The translations under genes and the position numbers were made by a program. Source: a virus. Taken from it: a DNA stretch of 37,776 nucleotides. Below are positions 7,687-16,456 of the stretch, piece after piece. The DNA lies in IMG/VR virus record IMGVR_UViG_3300023082_000024, positions 1-37,776 of that record, one strand, 5' to 3'. How positions within the stretch are numbered: position 1 is the first letter of the stretch; the number at the start of each line of letters is the position of its first letter. The notes under the pieces are model-generated. The model was not told where the DNA came from and searched no databases. It saw only the letters and a program-made list of their open reading frames with translations.

Positions 7687-8094
7687 TTATTCCCCTTTCG
7701 CTTCGATAGCGGCCTTGATCTGGTCGCTCACTTTCTTCTGGCCGGCACGCGGATGCACGGTCAGGCCCATGCCCACAGCAGTGGCGCGCAGGGTTTCGAT
7801 GTCCGGCAGTTCTGTGTCGGGAGCATCGTCCAGATCTTCTTCGGAGTGGTCAGAGTTGTCCTTGCCGATGTTGGCCTTGAGCGTTTCGATTTCCTTGTCC
7901 AAAGCATCCTGCTCGGCTTTCGTCTTGCGCTTGGCCAGCAGTTCGTCATCAATCTTCTTGGCCTTCTCATCCAGGCTGGCCTGCAGCTGGCTTGGCAGGT
8001 CAAACCACTCGCCGCGCAGGGCAGATTCTTCCTCCTCGTTTTCCACGACCACTGATTTGCCGATTGAGTATTTCCATTTAGGGAAGTGTTTCAT
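7687..8094 (-). CDS. Small acidic protein with C-terminal HeH/LEM-like motif
   Basis: Residues 1-35 form a short beta-rich head (KWKYSIGKSVVVENEEEE), residues 36-80 a charged coiled coil, and residues 100-135 a helix-extended loop-helix motif (LRATAVGMGLTVHPRAGQ, then KVSDQIKAAIEA). Proteins with this C-terminal motif occur next to capsid genes in many phages and may bind DNA or the capsid interior. The gene starts downstream of a terminator that follows the coat gene, so its transcription is probably reduced relative to coat. The ATG is preceded by a GGAGATAGACCA box. Confidence 0.66.
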   Translation of the reverse strand: MKHFPKWKYSIGKSVVVENEEEESALRGEWFDLPSQLQASLDEKAKKIDDELLAKRKTKAEQDALDKEIETLKANIGKDNSDHSEEDLDDAPDTELPDIETLRATAVGMGLTVHPRAGQKKVSDQIKAAIEAKGE

Positions 8095-8114
8095 TGGTCT
8101 ATCTCCGATCAGAT

Positions 8115-8141
8115 GAAAAAAGCCCCCAATGGCTGGGGGCT
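8115..8141 (-). terminator. Rho-independent terminator after the coat gene
   Basis: On the minus strand AGCCCCC (8141..8135) pairs with GGGGGCT (8127..8121), a 7-bp GC-rich stem with a 7-base loop, followed by a run of six T. It lies between the coat stop (8179) and the start of the next gene (8094), so it can end or attenuate late transcription just after coat. Confidence 0.88.
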
Positions 8142-8178
8142 AAGTGGTGTTTCAGGTTAAGCCCGTTCCCAGGCTAGG

Positions 8179-9384
8179 TCAAAGCACGTCCGGAACAACG
8201 CAGACCCATTCAGGACGGAGGCAGACGTAACCGTAAAGGATGTCAATCCTTGTAATAAAAAGGTCGTTCGTCACGTCGTAGTCGCTGATCATGCGCAGGC
8301 TGATGCCGTCGTATGTCTCGCGAGCTGCTTCGTTAACGCCGCGAGGCAGTTGCAGGTCAGCGGTTGCCAGGGTGAAGGCTTCAGGCACGTAGGCGATGTT
8401 CTTGCGATACGTGGTGACTGGAGCTGCCAGCAGGCTGATAACTGCACCGCTGGCTGGCGATGCAGTGACGGTGCCGTATGCTGCCGGAGCAACAACGATG
8501 GCCGGGTAGATCGGAATCGACGTGGCGCCGGATGCGACGTTGGCGGTCACGTTGAACTGCTGCAGTTCACCGGTGCTTTGCTTGGTCACACGGTTGACGG
8601 CGAACACGCCCGCAACGGTGATCACGTCACCTTTGACCAGCGTCCCAGTGATGGCGTTGGTGGTCAGGGTTGAGCCGGTTTGGCCTGCGCCGTTGACCGT
8701 ACCAGCCGTGAACGTGCCAGGGGTGTGCTTGATGACGGTCTGGTCCATGTACCAGTCAAAGCCCAGCGTGTCGTGGCCCATCTGACCCATTTCGTACTGG
8801 TCTTTCAGCTTGGTTTGCGAGTTGAACAGGCCAGCCAAGGTGGAGACGGTGCGAGCCTGGGTCAGCGGGTCCATCATGATGCGGCGGGACATGCTGGTGC
8901 GCGGCGCACTGTTGTTATCCAGCTTCGCACCGGCCAGCAGCCAGGTGGTTGCATCAGGGGTGGCAATAACGCCCGAACCAGCATCCTTGAACACGAAAGC
9001 CGAGGCGCTTTCCGCCATCGTCATCACGTCAGCAGCCACAGCGCCAGCAAGCACGTTCATGGCGGGCAGCAGGATGCGGTTGCTGAAGTCATCCAGGGAC
9101 AAGGACAGTTCAGCCGAAGAGAACGAAATGGCGACGTTCTTCTGCGTGCTGATGGTCAACGAGCGTTGCTGCTCGGTGGTGTCCTGAGGGGTGATCACGC
9201 GACCGTTGCCGACGGTGTAGTCGTTCGGCAGGCGGATGCGCAAGGTGTCACCGATCTTGGCGCCAGCGACGGCAAACTGATCGTCGTACTGGCGGTCGAT
9301 GTTCTTCAGGAACGCGTTGGAGTTGATGAAGAGGCGCAACGCCTCGCGGGTGATCTTGCTGGTGGTTAACAGGGCATTGGCCAC
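8179..9384 (-). CDS. Major capsid (coat) protein, P22 gp5-like
   Basis: The 401-residue protein starts MANALLTTSKITREALRLF, the pattern of P22-type coat proteins, and keeps the HK97-fold order: N-arm, E-loop region (GDTLRIRLPNDYTVGNG), spine helix (NRILLPAMNVLAGAVAADVM) and a Gly/Thr/Val-rich inserted domain at about residues 220-330 (GDVITVAGVFAVN). It forms the icosahedral shell. Start is a GTG at 9384 with AAAGGT eight bases upstream. The gene lies immediately after the scaffold gene and is followed by a strong terminator. Confidence 0.9.
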   Translation of the reverse strand: MANALLTTSKITREALRLFINSNAFLKNIDRQYDDQFAVAGAKIGDTLRIRLPNDYTVGNGRVITPQDTTEQQRSLTISTQKNVAISFSSAELSLSLDDFSNRILLPAMNVLAGAVAADVMTMAESASAFVFKDAGSGVIATPDATTWLLAGAKLDNNSAPRTSMSRRIMMDPLTQARTVSTLAGLFNSQTKLKDQYEMGQMGHDTLGFDWYMDQTVIKHTPGTFTAGTVNGAGQTGSTLTTNAITGTLVKGDVITVAGVFAVNRVTKQSTGELQQFNVTANVASGATSIPIYPAIVVAPAAYGTVTASPASGAVISLLAAPVTTYRKNIAYVPEAFTLATADLQLPRGVNEAARETYDGISLRMISDYDVTNDLFITRIDILYGYVCLRPEWVCVVPDVL

Positions 9385-9390
9385 GATTCA

Positions 9391-10149
9391 TTACCTTTTG
9401 CGGGATTGTGAGTTCCGCGCCTTCATGAAGTCGTCGATTGAAGAGTTGTCGAGGTCTACCGCTTTTGACCCCGACCCATCCACCCGCGAGGAAATCGGAT
9501 CTGGCGCATTGGATACAGGTTTTTTGCCTTTCGCTGGTGCTGGCTTGGAAGCCAAGCGCTCCAGTTCACGACCTTGCTTGAGTGGTGGCAGGGCCAGGAT
9601 ACGTGCCGCTTCTTCCGGGTTCGAGCCCAAGGCATGGAGCACCTTGTGCGCGTCGTCAAGCTCCACGATGGACTTGAAGAAATCCGGGGTGGCGCCAAGC
9701 ATCCCGAGGTTCTTTAGCGAGACATCGAAATCCGGGTGTTCTTTCACACCCACTGCATAGACTTCGTTGGCCCGATCATTGAAGCGCTGAGTTTCGACCA
9801 TCTGCGCCGCTGCTTTGGAGATGCGTTCGTCCTCACTGACGGGCTGGATCTGATGCCCCGATTGCTGAGTCTGTTCGCCTTCGCCAAGCTTGGCCTGTGC
9901 AAGCGCCATTGCATTCTTCAGGTCTCGCTCTGCTGCTTCTGCCCTGCGCTCCGCTTCATGCCGGCTCCGAGTCATTTCAGCAAATCGACGTTCGACCCAT
10001 GCTGGCGTCTTGCTCGACTGGCTTTCCTGCTCTTCGCCTTCCTGCACCGTGGCCTCGTCGGTGCCTGTTACGGCCTCTTGCGACTGTTGTTCAACATCAA
10101 CATCGAGTTGATCGGTAGTCTCGCCCGCGTTCAGAGTTTCATCGGTCAT
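9391..10149 (-). CDS. Scaffolding protein
   Basis: An acidic, mostly helical protein of 252 residues. A Glu/Gln-rich N-terminal segment is followed by a long charged helix (EMTRSRHEAERRAEAAERDL) and an Ala/Leu-rich middle (DDAHKVLHALGSNPEEAARI). The C-terminus is basic, ending MKARNSQSRKR, where P22-type scaffolds bind coat. It would direct procapsid assembly and then leave. The ATG at 10149 is chosen because GGA lies nine bases upstream; an in-frame TTG at 10164 lacks a ribosome site. It sits just before coat. Confidence 0.86.
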   Translation of the reverse strand: MTDETLNAGETTDQLDVDVEQQSQEAVTGTDEATVQEGEEQESQSSKTPAWVERRFAEMTRSRHEAERRAEAAERDLKNAMALAQAKLGEGEQTQQSGHQIQPVSEDERISKAAAQMVETQRFNDRANEVYAVGVKEHPDFDVSLKNLGMLGATPDFFKSIVELDDAHKVLHALGSNPEEAARILALPPLKQGRELERLASKPAPAKGKKPVSNAPDPISSRVDGSGSKAVDLDNSSIDDFMKARNSQSRKR

Positions 10150-10240
10150 TGCCTTGGTTCCCAAGTGATAAGCATCGGATTACGCCGAAGACGGTGTTTC
10201 GTTGCGTGGATTCTGGACTATGCGCAATTGTTTGTCACTT

Positions 10241-10582
10241 TCAGCGCATTACCTGAATTTGATATACCCCTGCGGCAGGCACCAGAGCGCCAGCGGTAGG
10301 GTTGAGCCATGTGATCGCCAGGGTGTTGGCAGCGCTCACTCGCGAGGTGACTGGAGCCACGCCAGCGGTCAGGCCGGGAGGTGTCACGTCCACGAAGTCG
10401 CCCACGCGCAGGCCAGGGACAGTGAATGTCTGTTCGGCTGCCGTGGTGGCGGCCACCGATGCCGGGGTGATGCTTTGGGAGATTCGACCCATCGCGGTGA
10501 TGATGCTGGAAGGGAATCCAGCCCCTACAGTACCCACAGAGAACTGCGGGAGGTTATCTTGTGCTACGCCTGTGTATGCCAT
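10241..10582 (-). CDS. Small beta-rich protein near scaffold (113 aa), putative decoration protein
   Basis: This unrecognised protein has short strand-turn repeats (GLRVGDFVDVTPPGLTAG, SAANTLAITWLNPTAG, AAGVYQIQVMR), which suggest a small beta barrel. It has no membrane segment or signal. It lies between a tailspike-like gene and scaffold, with GAGGG seven bases before its ATG. Small proteins in this place can decorate capsids, but nothing in the sequence proves it. Confidence 0.55.
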   Translation of the reverse strand: MAYTGVAQDNLPQFSVGTVGAGFPSSIITAMGRISQSITPASVAATTAAEQTFTVPGLRVGDFVDVTPPGLTAGVAPVTSRVSAANTLAITWLNPTAGALVPAAGVYQIQVMR

Positions 10583-10600
10583 TTTGTTGCCCTCGTTGGT

Positions 10601-12409
10601 TTATTTAGCTACCCAGCCGGTAGCGGTTGCTGCGCCTGTTTCTTTTACGTAAAGCACCGTCCCTGTGCCGCCATCTGTGCGGGTGTACAAGGAGCCAACT
10701 GCGGCTGCTAGCACGCCTTCTGGACTACCAGTGCCCGACGTGAGCATTACAGTTCCAGCGCCGAATCTTAACCGCTGAAAGAACCCATCCAGCATTCTCC
10801 TAGCGAGCTGGCCGACGCTCGACCCAAGATCAACGGCGCCCCTCAGCACGCCAGACAGATCGACTGCGGGGGCTGTGAGGGATACTTGCCCAGCGACAAT
10901 TGCATAGATGGCCTGCGCGTTTGCACTTGTCCCGCCAGTTACGGAAACGCGGGCGTCGTAGTCGTTGACGTTACCGCTAGCGTGATAATCGTGTATGTAA
11001 GGGGCCGCCACGCCACCGCCACGGATACCTGCCTCTACATTGCCAGATGCGTCAATGTTGTAACTGGTAAACCCTGCGCCGTTGATACAGGTTAGGAGGT
11101 TCTGGAGTTCATCAGTCCTGCCCAAATCGCCTCGATACACGAAGGCGTTTCGGACTCCGCCAATAGGTGTGTAGCCATTCACCCAGCGCCCACCAGTAAT
11201 TGCGGCATAGGTGTTGTAGTAGTCGTTCACATCACCTTGAAGGCTTGCAGACAGAATGCCGTAAGTGGCGATGTTTCCGCCCATGCCTGAAGACTGCGCC
11301 TTGGCATTGGAAACCCCAACCTCGTAACCCACAGCCTCGGTACCGTACGAAAGCGTGTCGATGAACACGTTGCTGTTGCCAGCCCAAGCCTTGCGAACGA
11401 CGTTGATGTCCAGGCCGTCAGTTCCTGGCGGCGTAGAGGCCGTGCCCACCGCTGTGCCGTCCACAAGGAACCACCCCGCCGCAACGGTCACGCTTGTGCG
11501 AGTAAAAGCCGTCACATAGCTCGCATATTTGCTTGGGGTGTGGCGCGTCTGGATGATCATTCCCACGCGCATACGCCGGAATTCGGAATCGGTCATGGCG
11601 GTCGCCAAGGTTACGCCGTTTGATGTGTACGCAGTGACTGCGGCAGTTCCGTAGCTTGGAGCTGGAACCCTATTCCCGCTGTAGAATGCCACGCTGTCGC
11701 GCCCGTTTCCGGCAGCCAGGCGGCTCGCTGTACCAACACCGCCAACAGGGACAACCTCGTCGATCTGGCGGTTAAGCATGACGGCAAAGCCAGTGGCCGC
11801 GTCAAGGATGCCGTGAGAGAAGTCGGTTATCTTGTTTCCGTCCCGCAACAGCCGACCATTCAGGAACTGCGGATTAACCACCCGCGTGCCGACTTGTGCG
11901 CGCCACACCACCTCCTTGTTCGCTACATCAACCTCTTCAGTCAGCGTCCAAGTTCCGGCAGGCAAATCAACAATGGCCCACTGGCAGTACGGCACCAGCG
12001 GATAGGGGCCGTCACTGTCTATCGCGTATGAGACGGCGGCAGCAGCAGCGGCAACCGACGCGTCTTGGTCGCTGGTGCCAACAGGCTTGAACCAAATGGC
12101 TTGGATGCCCCCAACGAACGACCGCACCCATGACCGTCCAACACCATCGACAATCACGGTTCCGTTGTTTTCTGCTGGGGATACGCCATTGGTTCGAGTA
12201 AAGAAGCCTTCAATGCCTGGGCCAGTGATGTGCACCACCGTCGCGTCACCAATGTAGGAGCGCAAAGCCCCATACGTTGAGAAGGACTTCAGCTTGTCGA
12301 GGGCCTGCTCGACAGTCTCCTCCTCGTAACCAATCAGTGAGGAGCCAGCAGGCCCGGACAGGATCTTGATCGTCATGTCATCCGTGGCGACCCCGAGAAA
12401 TTTAGTCAT
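10601..12409 (-). CDS. Tailspike/fibre-like protein encoded between portal and scaffold
   Basis: The 602-residue protein has an N-terminal segment with GPAGSSLIGYEEETVEQAL (residues 19-37), similar to capsid/tail-attachment starts of phage tailspikes. A long beta-rich body with Gly/Asn/Thr turns follows (AITGGRWVNGYTPIGGVRNA). The C-terminal ending, with SLYTRTDGGTGTVLYVKETG then WVAK, recurs in phage receptor-binding and appendage proteins. It probably forms a beta-helical or beta-prism fibre. The position is unusual because P22-type phages usually have scaffold directly after portal. Its start overlaps the portal stop by one base. No catalytic residues were identified. Confidence 0.68.
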   Translation of the reverse strand: MTKFLGVATDDMTIKILSGPAGSSLIGYEEETVEQALDKLKSFSTYGALRSYIGDATVVHITGPGIEGFFTRTNGVSPAENNGTVIVDGVGRSWVRSFVGGIQAIWFKPVGTSDQDASVAAAAAAVSYAIDSDGPYPLVPYCQWAIVDLPAGTWTLTEEVDVANKEVVWRAQVGTRVVNPQFLNGRLLRDGNKITDFSHGILDAATGFAVMLNRQIDEVVPVGGVGTASRLAAGNGRDSVAFYSGNRVPAPSYGTAAVTAYTSNGVTLATAMTDSEFRRMRVGMIIQTRHTPSKYASYVTAFTRTSVTVAAGWFLVDGTAVGTASTPPGTDGLDINVVRKAWAGNSNVFIDTLSYGTEAVGYEVGVSNAKAQSSGMGGNIATYGILSASLQGDVNDYYNTYAAITGGRWVNGYTPIGGVRNAFVYRGDLGRTDELQNLLTCINGAGFTSYNIDASGNVEAGIRGGGVAAPYIHDYHASGNVNDYDARVSVTGGTSANAQAIYAIVAGQVSLTAPAVDLSGVLRGAVDLGSSVGQLARRMLDGFFQRLRFGAGTVMLTSGTGSPEGVLAAAVGSLYTRTDGGTGTVLYVKETGAATATGWVAK

Positions 12410-14490
12410 CAGATGGTTCCTTGCTGTTCGATTGGGTTGGGGTCATCCATTGCGATGCCGGCTGTTTGCCCGCTGACCAGATCGAGTACCGGCAGTGGTC
12501 CAAGCTTCTCCATCCTCTGGAGCATGTCGTTTAGGCGGTCAGTGACAGCTTTGTACGCGTTGATTTCGTTGGCCTTGGCCTTGTCGTCACTCTTCTTCTG
12601 TTCATCCGCGAGCGCCTGCATGGAGCTGGCGAGCTGAGCCTGCATGTCCTGCATCTGCTGCTGCGCTTCCTGGAGTTGCTGCTGAAGCTGCTGCTCTTCA
12701 GGGGTGGGCCCATCGCCCTTGAGGCTGGCCGGGATGCTGTTCGACATGCGCTCGGCCAGTTCCTCGGACATTGGGAAGTCCTGCATGCGGAAGAACAGAT
12801 CGCCTGCGGTTGCCATCAGCTGCGGGTTGGTGCTGAACACGGCGGTCATGGCCTCGGCAGCCTCTTCACGACGAGTTGCGTAAGCAGGGCCTGCCTGGGC
12901 CACAACTTCATACTTGCCGACGCCAGGGTTGAAGATGCGCTGCGCTTCCTGGTCCCCCTCGCTCTGAGTGGTGAGCGCTTCCTTCTGGCTTGGATCGATG
13001 CGGATCTGCTCATCGCTGCCGTCTTCTGCCCGAATCCGGATGATGCGCGGGGTGTCGTAGATGCGCGGGATCAGATCGATCAGGATCTTGCCGGTGTAGC
13101 GGATCGAACTGGACAGGTTGTCAATAAAGTGGAACGTGGCCTTGTCGCCCTGTTTGATGCGGCGCTGAATGGCTACACCTGCAAGCTCATTGGCCTGCAT
13201 GCCCATCGTCGGATCTGCCTGGCCGCTGACCATCTTCATTTCTTCGGCAGCGATCTGCATCCCGTTGATGTAGGCGCTTGCCATCTGAGGTGGCTGCTCG
13301 CGGGTTGGTGCTGCCAGTGGATTTCCCTGCTCATCCACTGAGTTGAACGGGATGTACGAGTAGTTCAGGCGATTGGCGTTCTGGTAGTAGTTCTCGAAGC
13401 CCTTGATGGCCTGCACGGACGCCATGTAGGGCTGCTTGCCCTGAAGCGCGACCTGCTCAACCGCTGAAGAGGTCCAGTAGTTGTACATGCGCTGCGGGTC
13501 TTTCAGGTTGCGGACGTGCCCTTTGCGCTCGAGCTGCCCCTCAATCAGCATTTCCTCGCCGACAACCCGGACGATGGGGTTGTACATACCGGGCCAGTCC
13601 TTGCGGTCGATGATTTCGTCACCGGCAATCAGGAACCACTTCCACTTCTTGGTTTCGATCTTGCGGCGCTTGATGGTTTCGTCATCGCGCACGGCCTTGC
13701 GCAGCGCTTCGGGAATCTCGGACATGCGCAGGGTGTCGTATTCGCCTTCAATGGGCTGCCCCTGGGCATCACGGATCGGCAGCGCAACCAGCCAGTCGTT
13801 GGCGTATTCGCAGCGCATGTACTCGGCCACGCGCACCTTGTCCTTGTTGCACCAGTTGCTGTTGCCGAACTTGATTCGGGAGATAGTTTCCTTGGCTCTC
13901 GGATACTTTCGCTTGAATTCCTCGGGCACCATGTCATCGAACACGAAGTTGTACATGGCGTCAGAGCCGTCGGCCTCAGAACAATCGCAGTCGATGTAGA
14001 TGCTCATCGGGTCTTTGACGCGGCGGATGAAAATCTCTTGATCGAACGAGTCTTCATGCGCGTAACCGGTGGTAACACGCCAGTACCCAATGCCGCCCTG
14101 AACCTGGTAGGTCATGGCGTTGGCGTAGGCGCCCGCTGCGTTGGAGTTGTACTCGATGTGGCGCACCACCCCCGCATAGACCTGGGCCGAGTCGTAGGAG
14201 GCAGTGCCGCCGGTTGGGCTTATCTTGACCGCCGGCAGGTTCTCTTTGATTTCGTTCTGCACCATCAGAGCGTGCTGACGCGTCTTGTTTATGGTCAGGC
14301 TGGGGCGTGAGTCGCGGGCGCGTGACTGGCGCAACTCGTTGGGCCACTGATACATGTTGTCGCTGTCGGCGTTACAGAATTTAACGTCGGCCACGAACAG
14401 CGTTCGGAAATCGGCCTCGAAGTCCTCGCACCGCTTAAACCGCTCCTGCGCCTCCTGGATGATTTCTTCGTCTTTCGTGTTTTCACTCAT
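12409..14490 (-). CDS. Portal protein, P22 gp1-like
   Basis: The 693-residue protein has the P22-type portal pattern: a charged helical start (EIIQEAQERFKRCEDFEADF), FCNADSDNMYQWPNELRQSR, a conserved RPSLTINKTRQHALMVQNEI, and DPMSIYIDCDCSEADGSDA. A Gln-rich coiled region (EEQQLQQQLQEAQQQMQDMQ) near residues 595-625 fits the C-terminal helical barrel. It forms the dodecameric ring through which DNA is packaged and ejected. SD GAGG lies eight bases before ATG; the gene follows terminase large with a 10-base gap. Confidence 0.9.
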   Translation of the reverse strand: MSENTKDEEIIQEAQERFKRCEDFEADFRTLFVADVKFCNADSDNMYQWPNELRQSRARDSRPSLTINKTRQHALMVQNEIKENLPAVKISPTGGTASYDSAQVYAGVVRHIEYNSNAAGAYANAMTYQVQGGIGYWRVTTGYAHEDSFDQEIFIRRVKDPMSIYIDCDCSEADGSDAMYNFVFDDMVPEEFKRKYPRAKETISRIKFGNSNWCNKDKVRVAEYMRCEYANDWLVALPIRDAQGQPIEGEYDTLRMSEIPEALRKAVRDDETIKRRKIETKKWKWFLIAGDEIIDRKDWPGMYNPIVRVVGEEMLIEGQLERKGHVRNLKDPQRMYNYWTSSAVEQVALQGKQPYMASVQAIKGFENYYQNANRLNYSYIPFNSVDEQGNPLAAPTREQPPQMASAYINGMQIAAEEMKMVSGQADPTMGMQANELAGVAIQRRIKQGDKATFHFIDNLSSSIRYTGKILIDLIPRIYDTPRIIRIRAEDGSDEQIRIDPSQKEALTTQSEGDQEAQRIFNPGVGKYEVVAQAGPAYATRREEAAEAMTAVFSTNPQLMATAGDLFFRMQDFPMSEELAERMSNSIPASLKGDGPTPEEQQLQQQLQEAQQQMQDMQAQLASSMQALADEQKKSDDKAKANEINAYKAVTDRLNDMLQRMEKLGPLPVLDLVSGQTAGIAMDDPNPIEQQGTI

Positions 14491-14500
14491 TGGTAATGCC

Positions 14501-15988
14501 TCAATTCATCCAGGATTGTGAGCCGTGTGCCAGCTGGTGGCGCTCTGTTAAGTCTTCTTTCGGCTTGTTTATCTCGCACTTCTGTATCGCGAATCGCCGC
14601 ATCATGTACGCATAGCGGGTTGCGGACAATATATCGTCTTGCACCTTGACGATGTTTCCGGCCTCGTCTCGATGGTAGTTCAGCTTTTCGTCAAACCAAG
14701 GGCCCAGGGTCTTGAACACCTTGAACGTGCCCTTTTCCATGCGGGCATACAGCTCAACAAGGCCAGCTTCAACGCCTACGCCACCGCTTTGCCACGTCGC
14801 GTGATTCTGGAGCATGTTCCACCCGGCTTTCTTGTACCCGTCGCGCTGCTGGTTGCCGCTGGACTTCTCGGATTGCAGGCCATCAGCTGGCCATGCGGTG
14901 GGAATGCCCTTAGCCCAAGGCCCGACAGCGCCCCACGCAACCTCGGGTATGGTCTTCGATTTCTTCCAGGCCTGGGTGACGTAGATGATGTCCGAATCTT
15001 TGTCCCACGCCAGCTGGACGTGTGCCTGCGGGTGATCCCAGCCGAAGTCCATGCCATTGATCAGCCACCAGTGCTCAGGGATTTCGAAGGGTGCGCACTC
15101 AATGGTGTCGTTGCCAAGGTCGAAGATCAGGCCCGCCCCCAACAGCGGTTCCCCGCGTGTACGCATGTCGCGCTGCCACTCAGGGTAAAGGGCCAGAAGG
15201 GTTCGCTTGGTCTGTTCTGTCAGGTGCGGCGCGTCATCCCATGTCGCCTTCTGGAGATACTGCCCCTCATTGGCCGCATCCATGAACTGCACAACCAGTT
15301 CGGTGCGCCCGTTCTCTGGCGTAAACGTTAGGATGCCGCGCCCACCCTTGCCTCGATCGCCGGTAGCGGTACGGGTCAGCACTTGCGGGAATATGGACTT
15401 GTCGCGGGGCTCTTCGTCGATGTGGAACCAGTCAACGGTGTCACCCATGATGGCGTGCTGGCCCTGGCTGTAGGACCATAGCTGGGCAATGGCTGTGCCG
15501 CCGCTTGAATGCCGGACGCTGACCTGTCGCATCGCTCCACTTGTCCCTGATGCAGACAAATGCCCAACAATTCTTTCAGCCGGAACAAGTCCGCCAGACC
15601 ATTTTCCACCCTCGTAGACGCCGAACAGCACATTCTGGAGCAGGTCGCGGGTCTTTTCCATTGAGTAACCGAGCAGCCAGCACAGCGGGGCGAACTCGTA
15701 CTTGTGGCCCGTCCAGTCTTCGGGGTATTCGCCAAGCAGGTGGGCGGCATCCATCGTTAACCCGGTCATTGTCTTGCCGACGCGGTTGGCCGCCATCAGC
15801 ATGCAGACCGTGTTTGAGGCTGTTGCCGTTATGAACTTCTTCTGCCAGGCGTAGAGCGTGCCGAACCGTTCCTTGAAGGCGTGCTGCTGCAAGCGCCGCT
15901 TCTTTTCCTCAAGCAGCGCCAGAAGCTGGATTTTTTCATTCCGGCTTAGCTGGGTTGAGCTGCTTGATTTTGTGTTCAAGTTCTTCAT
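14501..15988 (-). CDS. Terminase large subunit
   Basis: The 495 residues contain an ATPase domain with Walker A AANRVGKT (66-73) and Walker B ending in HIDEE (Asp191, Glu192). A C-terminal RNase H-like nuclease follows, with Asp314 in GMDFGWDHP and an acidic DD in KVQDDILSATRY near the end. It cuts concatemeric DNA and pumps it into the procapsid. The gene overlaps the small-subunit gene by 53 bases; the ATG at 15988 has only a weak ribosome site, so translational coupling is likely. No other in-frame ATG lies upstream of Walker A. Confidence 0.92.
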   Translation of the reverse strand: MKNLNTKSSSSTQLSRNEKIQLLALLEEKKRRLQQHAFKERFGTLYAWQKKFITATASNTVCMLMAANRVGKTMTGLTMDAAHLLGEYPEDWTGHKYEFAPLCWLLGYSMEKTRDLLQNVLFGVYEGGKWSGGLVPAERIVGHLSASGTSGAMRQVSVRHSSGGTAIAQLWSYSQGQHAIMGDTVDWFHIDEEPRDKSIFPQVLTRTATGDRGKGGRGILTFTPENGRTELVVQFMDAANEGQYLQKATWDDAPHLTEQTKRTLLALYPEWQRDMRTRGEPLLGAGLIFDLGNDTIECAPFEIPEHWWLINGMDFGWDHPQAHVQLAWDKDSDIIYVTQAWKKSKTIPEVAWGAVGPWAKGIPTAWPADGLQSEKSSGNQQRDGYKKAGWNMLQNHATWQSGGVGVEAGLVELYARMEKGTFKVFKTLGPWFDEKLNYHRDEAGNIVKVQDDILSATRYAYMMRRFAIQKCEINKPKEDLTERHQLAHGSQSWMN

Positions 15989-16394
15989 CCGTCAGGTTGT
16001 TGTAGACCACGTTGCCGGTGTGCTCGGTTTCGTGCTTGTCACGCCAGCGGGCCTTGTCACGGTTCTTCAGCCAGAAGATGGCGGCAGGCACATCTGGCGG
16101 ACAGTGCTTCGTGGTGGTGGTCTTGTGCTCGACCGTGCCAGCCATCCGAATGCTGACTTCCTGGTACGTGTAGCCGATGGCGCGCTTGTACAGCTTGGCG
16201 GCTACCTCGGCGTTCGCAATGTCCTTGCCGCGCTTCATTGCCGCGTTCAGTTCCGGGTATTTCTTTTTCCACTTCGACAGCGCTCCAACGCTGATCCCGA
16301 AGAGGTCTGCAATCTCGATGTCAGTGGCGCCTAGCAAGCAGAACTTGCGTGCCTGCTCGGGGTACTCGGGCTTGTACAGGGATGGTCGGGCCAT
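15936..16394 (-). CDS. Terminase small subunit
   Basis: A 152-residue protein with an N-terminal HTH (LLGATDIEIADLFGISVGAL, residues 21-40) followed by SKWKKKYPELNAAMKRGKDIANAEV-type helices and a conserved AAIFWLKNRD motif, characteristic of phage small terminases. It recognises the packaging site and activates the large subunit. SD AGGAA is six bases before ATG. A pac site may lie in or near this gene, as in P22, but none could be identified by eye. Confidence 0.88.
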   Translation of the reverse strand: MARPSLYKPEYPEQARKFCLLGATDIEIADLFGISVGALSKWKKKYPELNAAMKRGKDIANAEVAAKLYKRAIGYTYQEVSIRMAGTVEHKTTTTKHCPPDVPAAIFWLKNRDKARWRDKHETEHTGNVVYNNLTDEELEHKIKQLNPAKPE

Positions 16395-16414
16395 GTTCGT
16401 TCCTGAAATAGAAA

Positions 16415-16433
16415 CCCCGGCGCTTGGCCGGGG
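16415..16433 (-). terminator. GC-rich hairpin before terminase small (weak terminator)
   Basis: Minus-strand GCCCCGGC pairs with GCCGGGG around a 5-base loop, followed by TTTCTATTTC. The stem is strong but the T run is interrupted, so it may act as an attenuator or RNA-processing site between the 74-residue gene and terminase. Confidence 0.5.
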
Positions 16434-16456
16434 CTTGTGTGTTGCTGCGGGTCAGC

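Noticed and set aside
12676-14310. Two long plus-strand frames opposite the portal gene
   Set aside because: The portal protein matches its family along its length; the antisense frames have biased composition and no family features.
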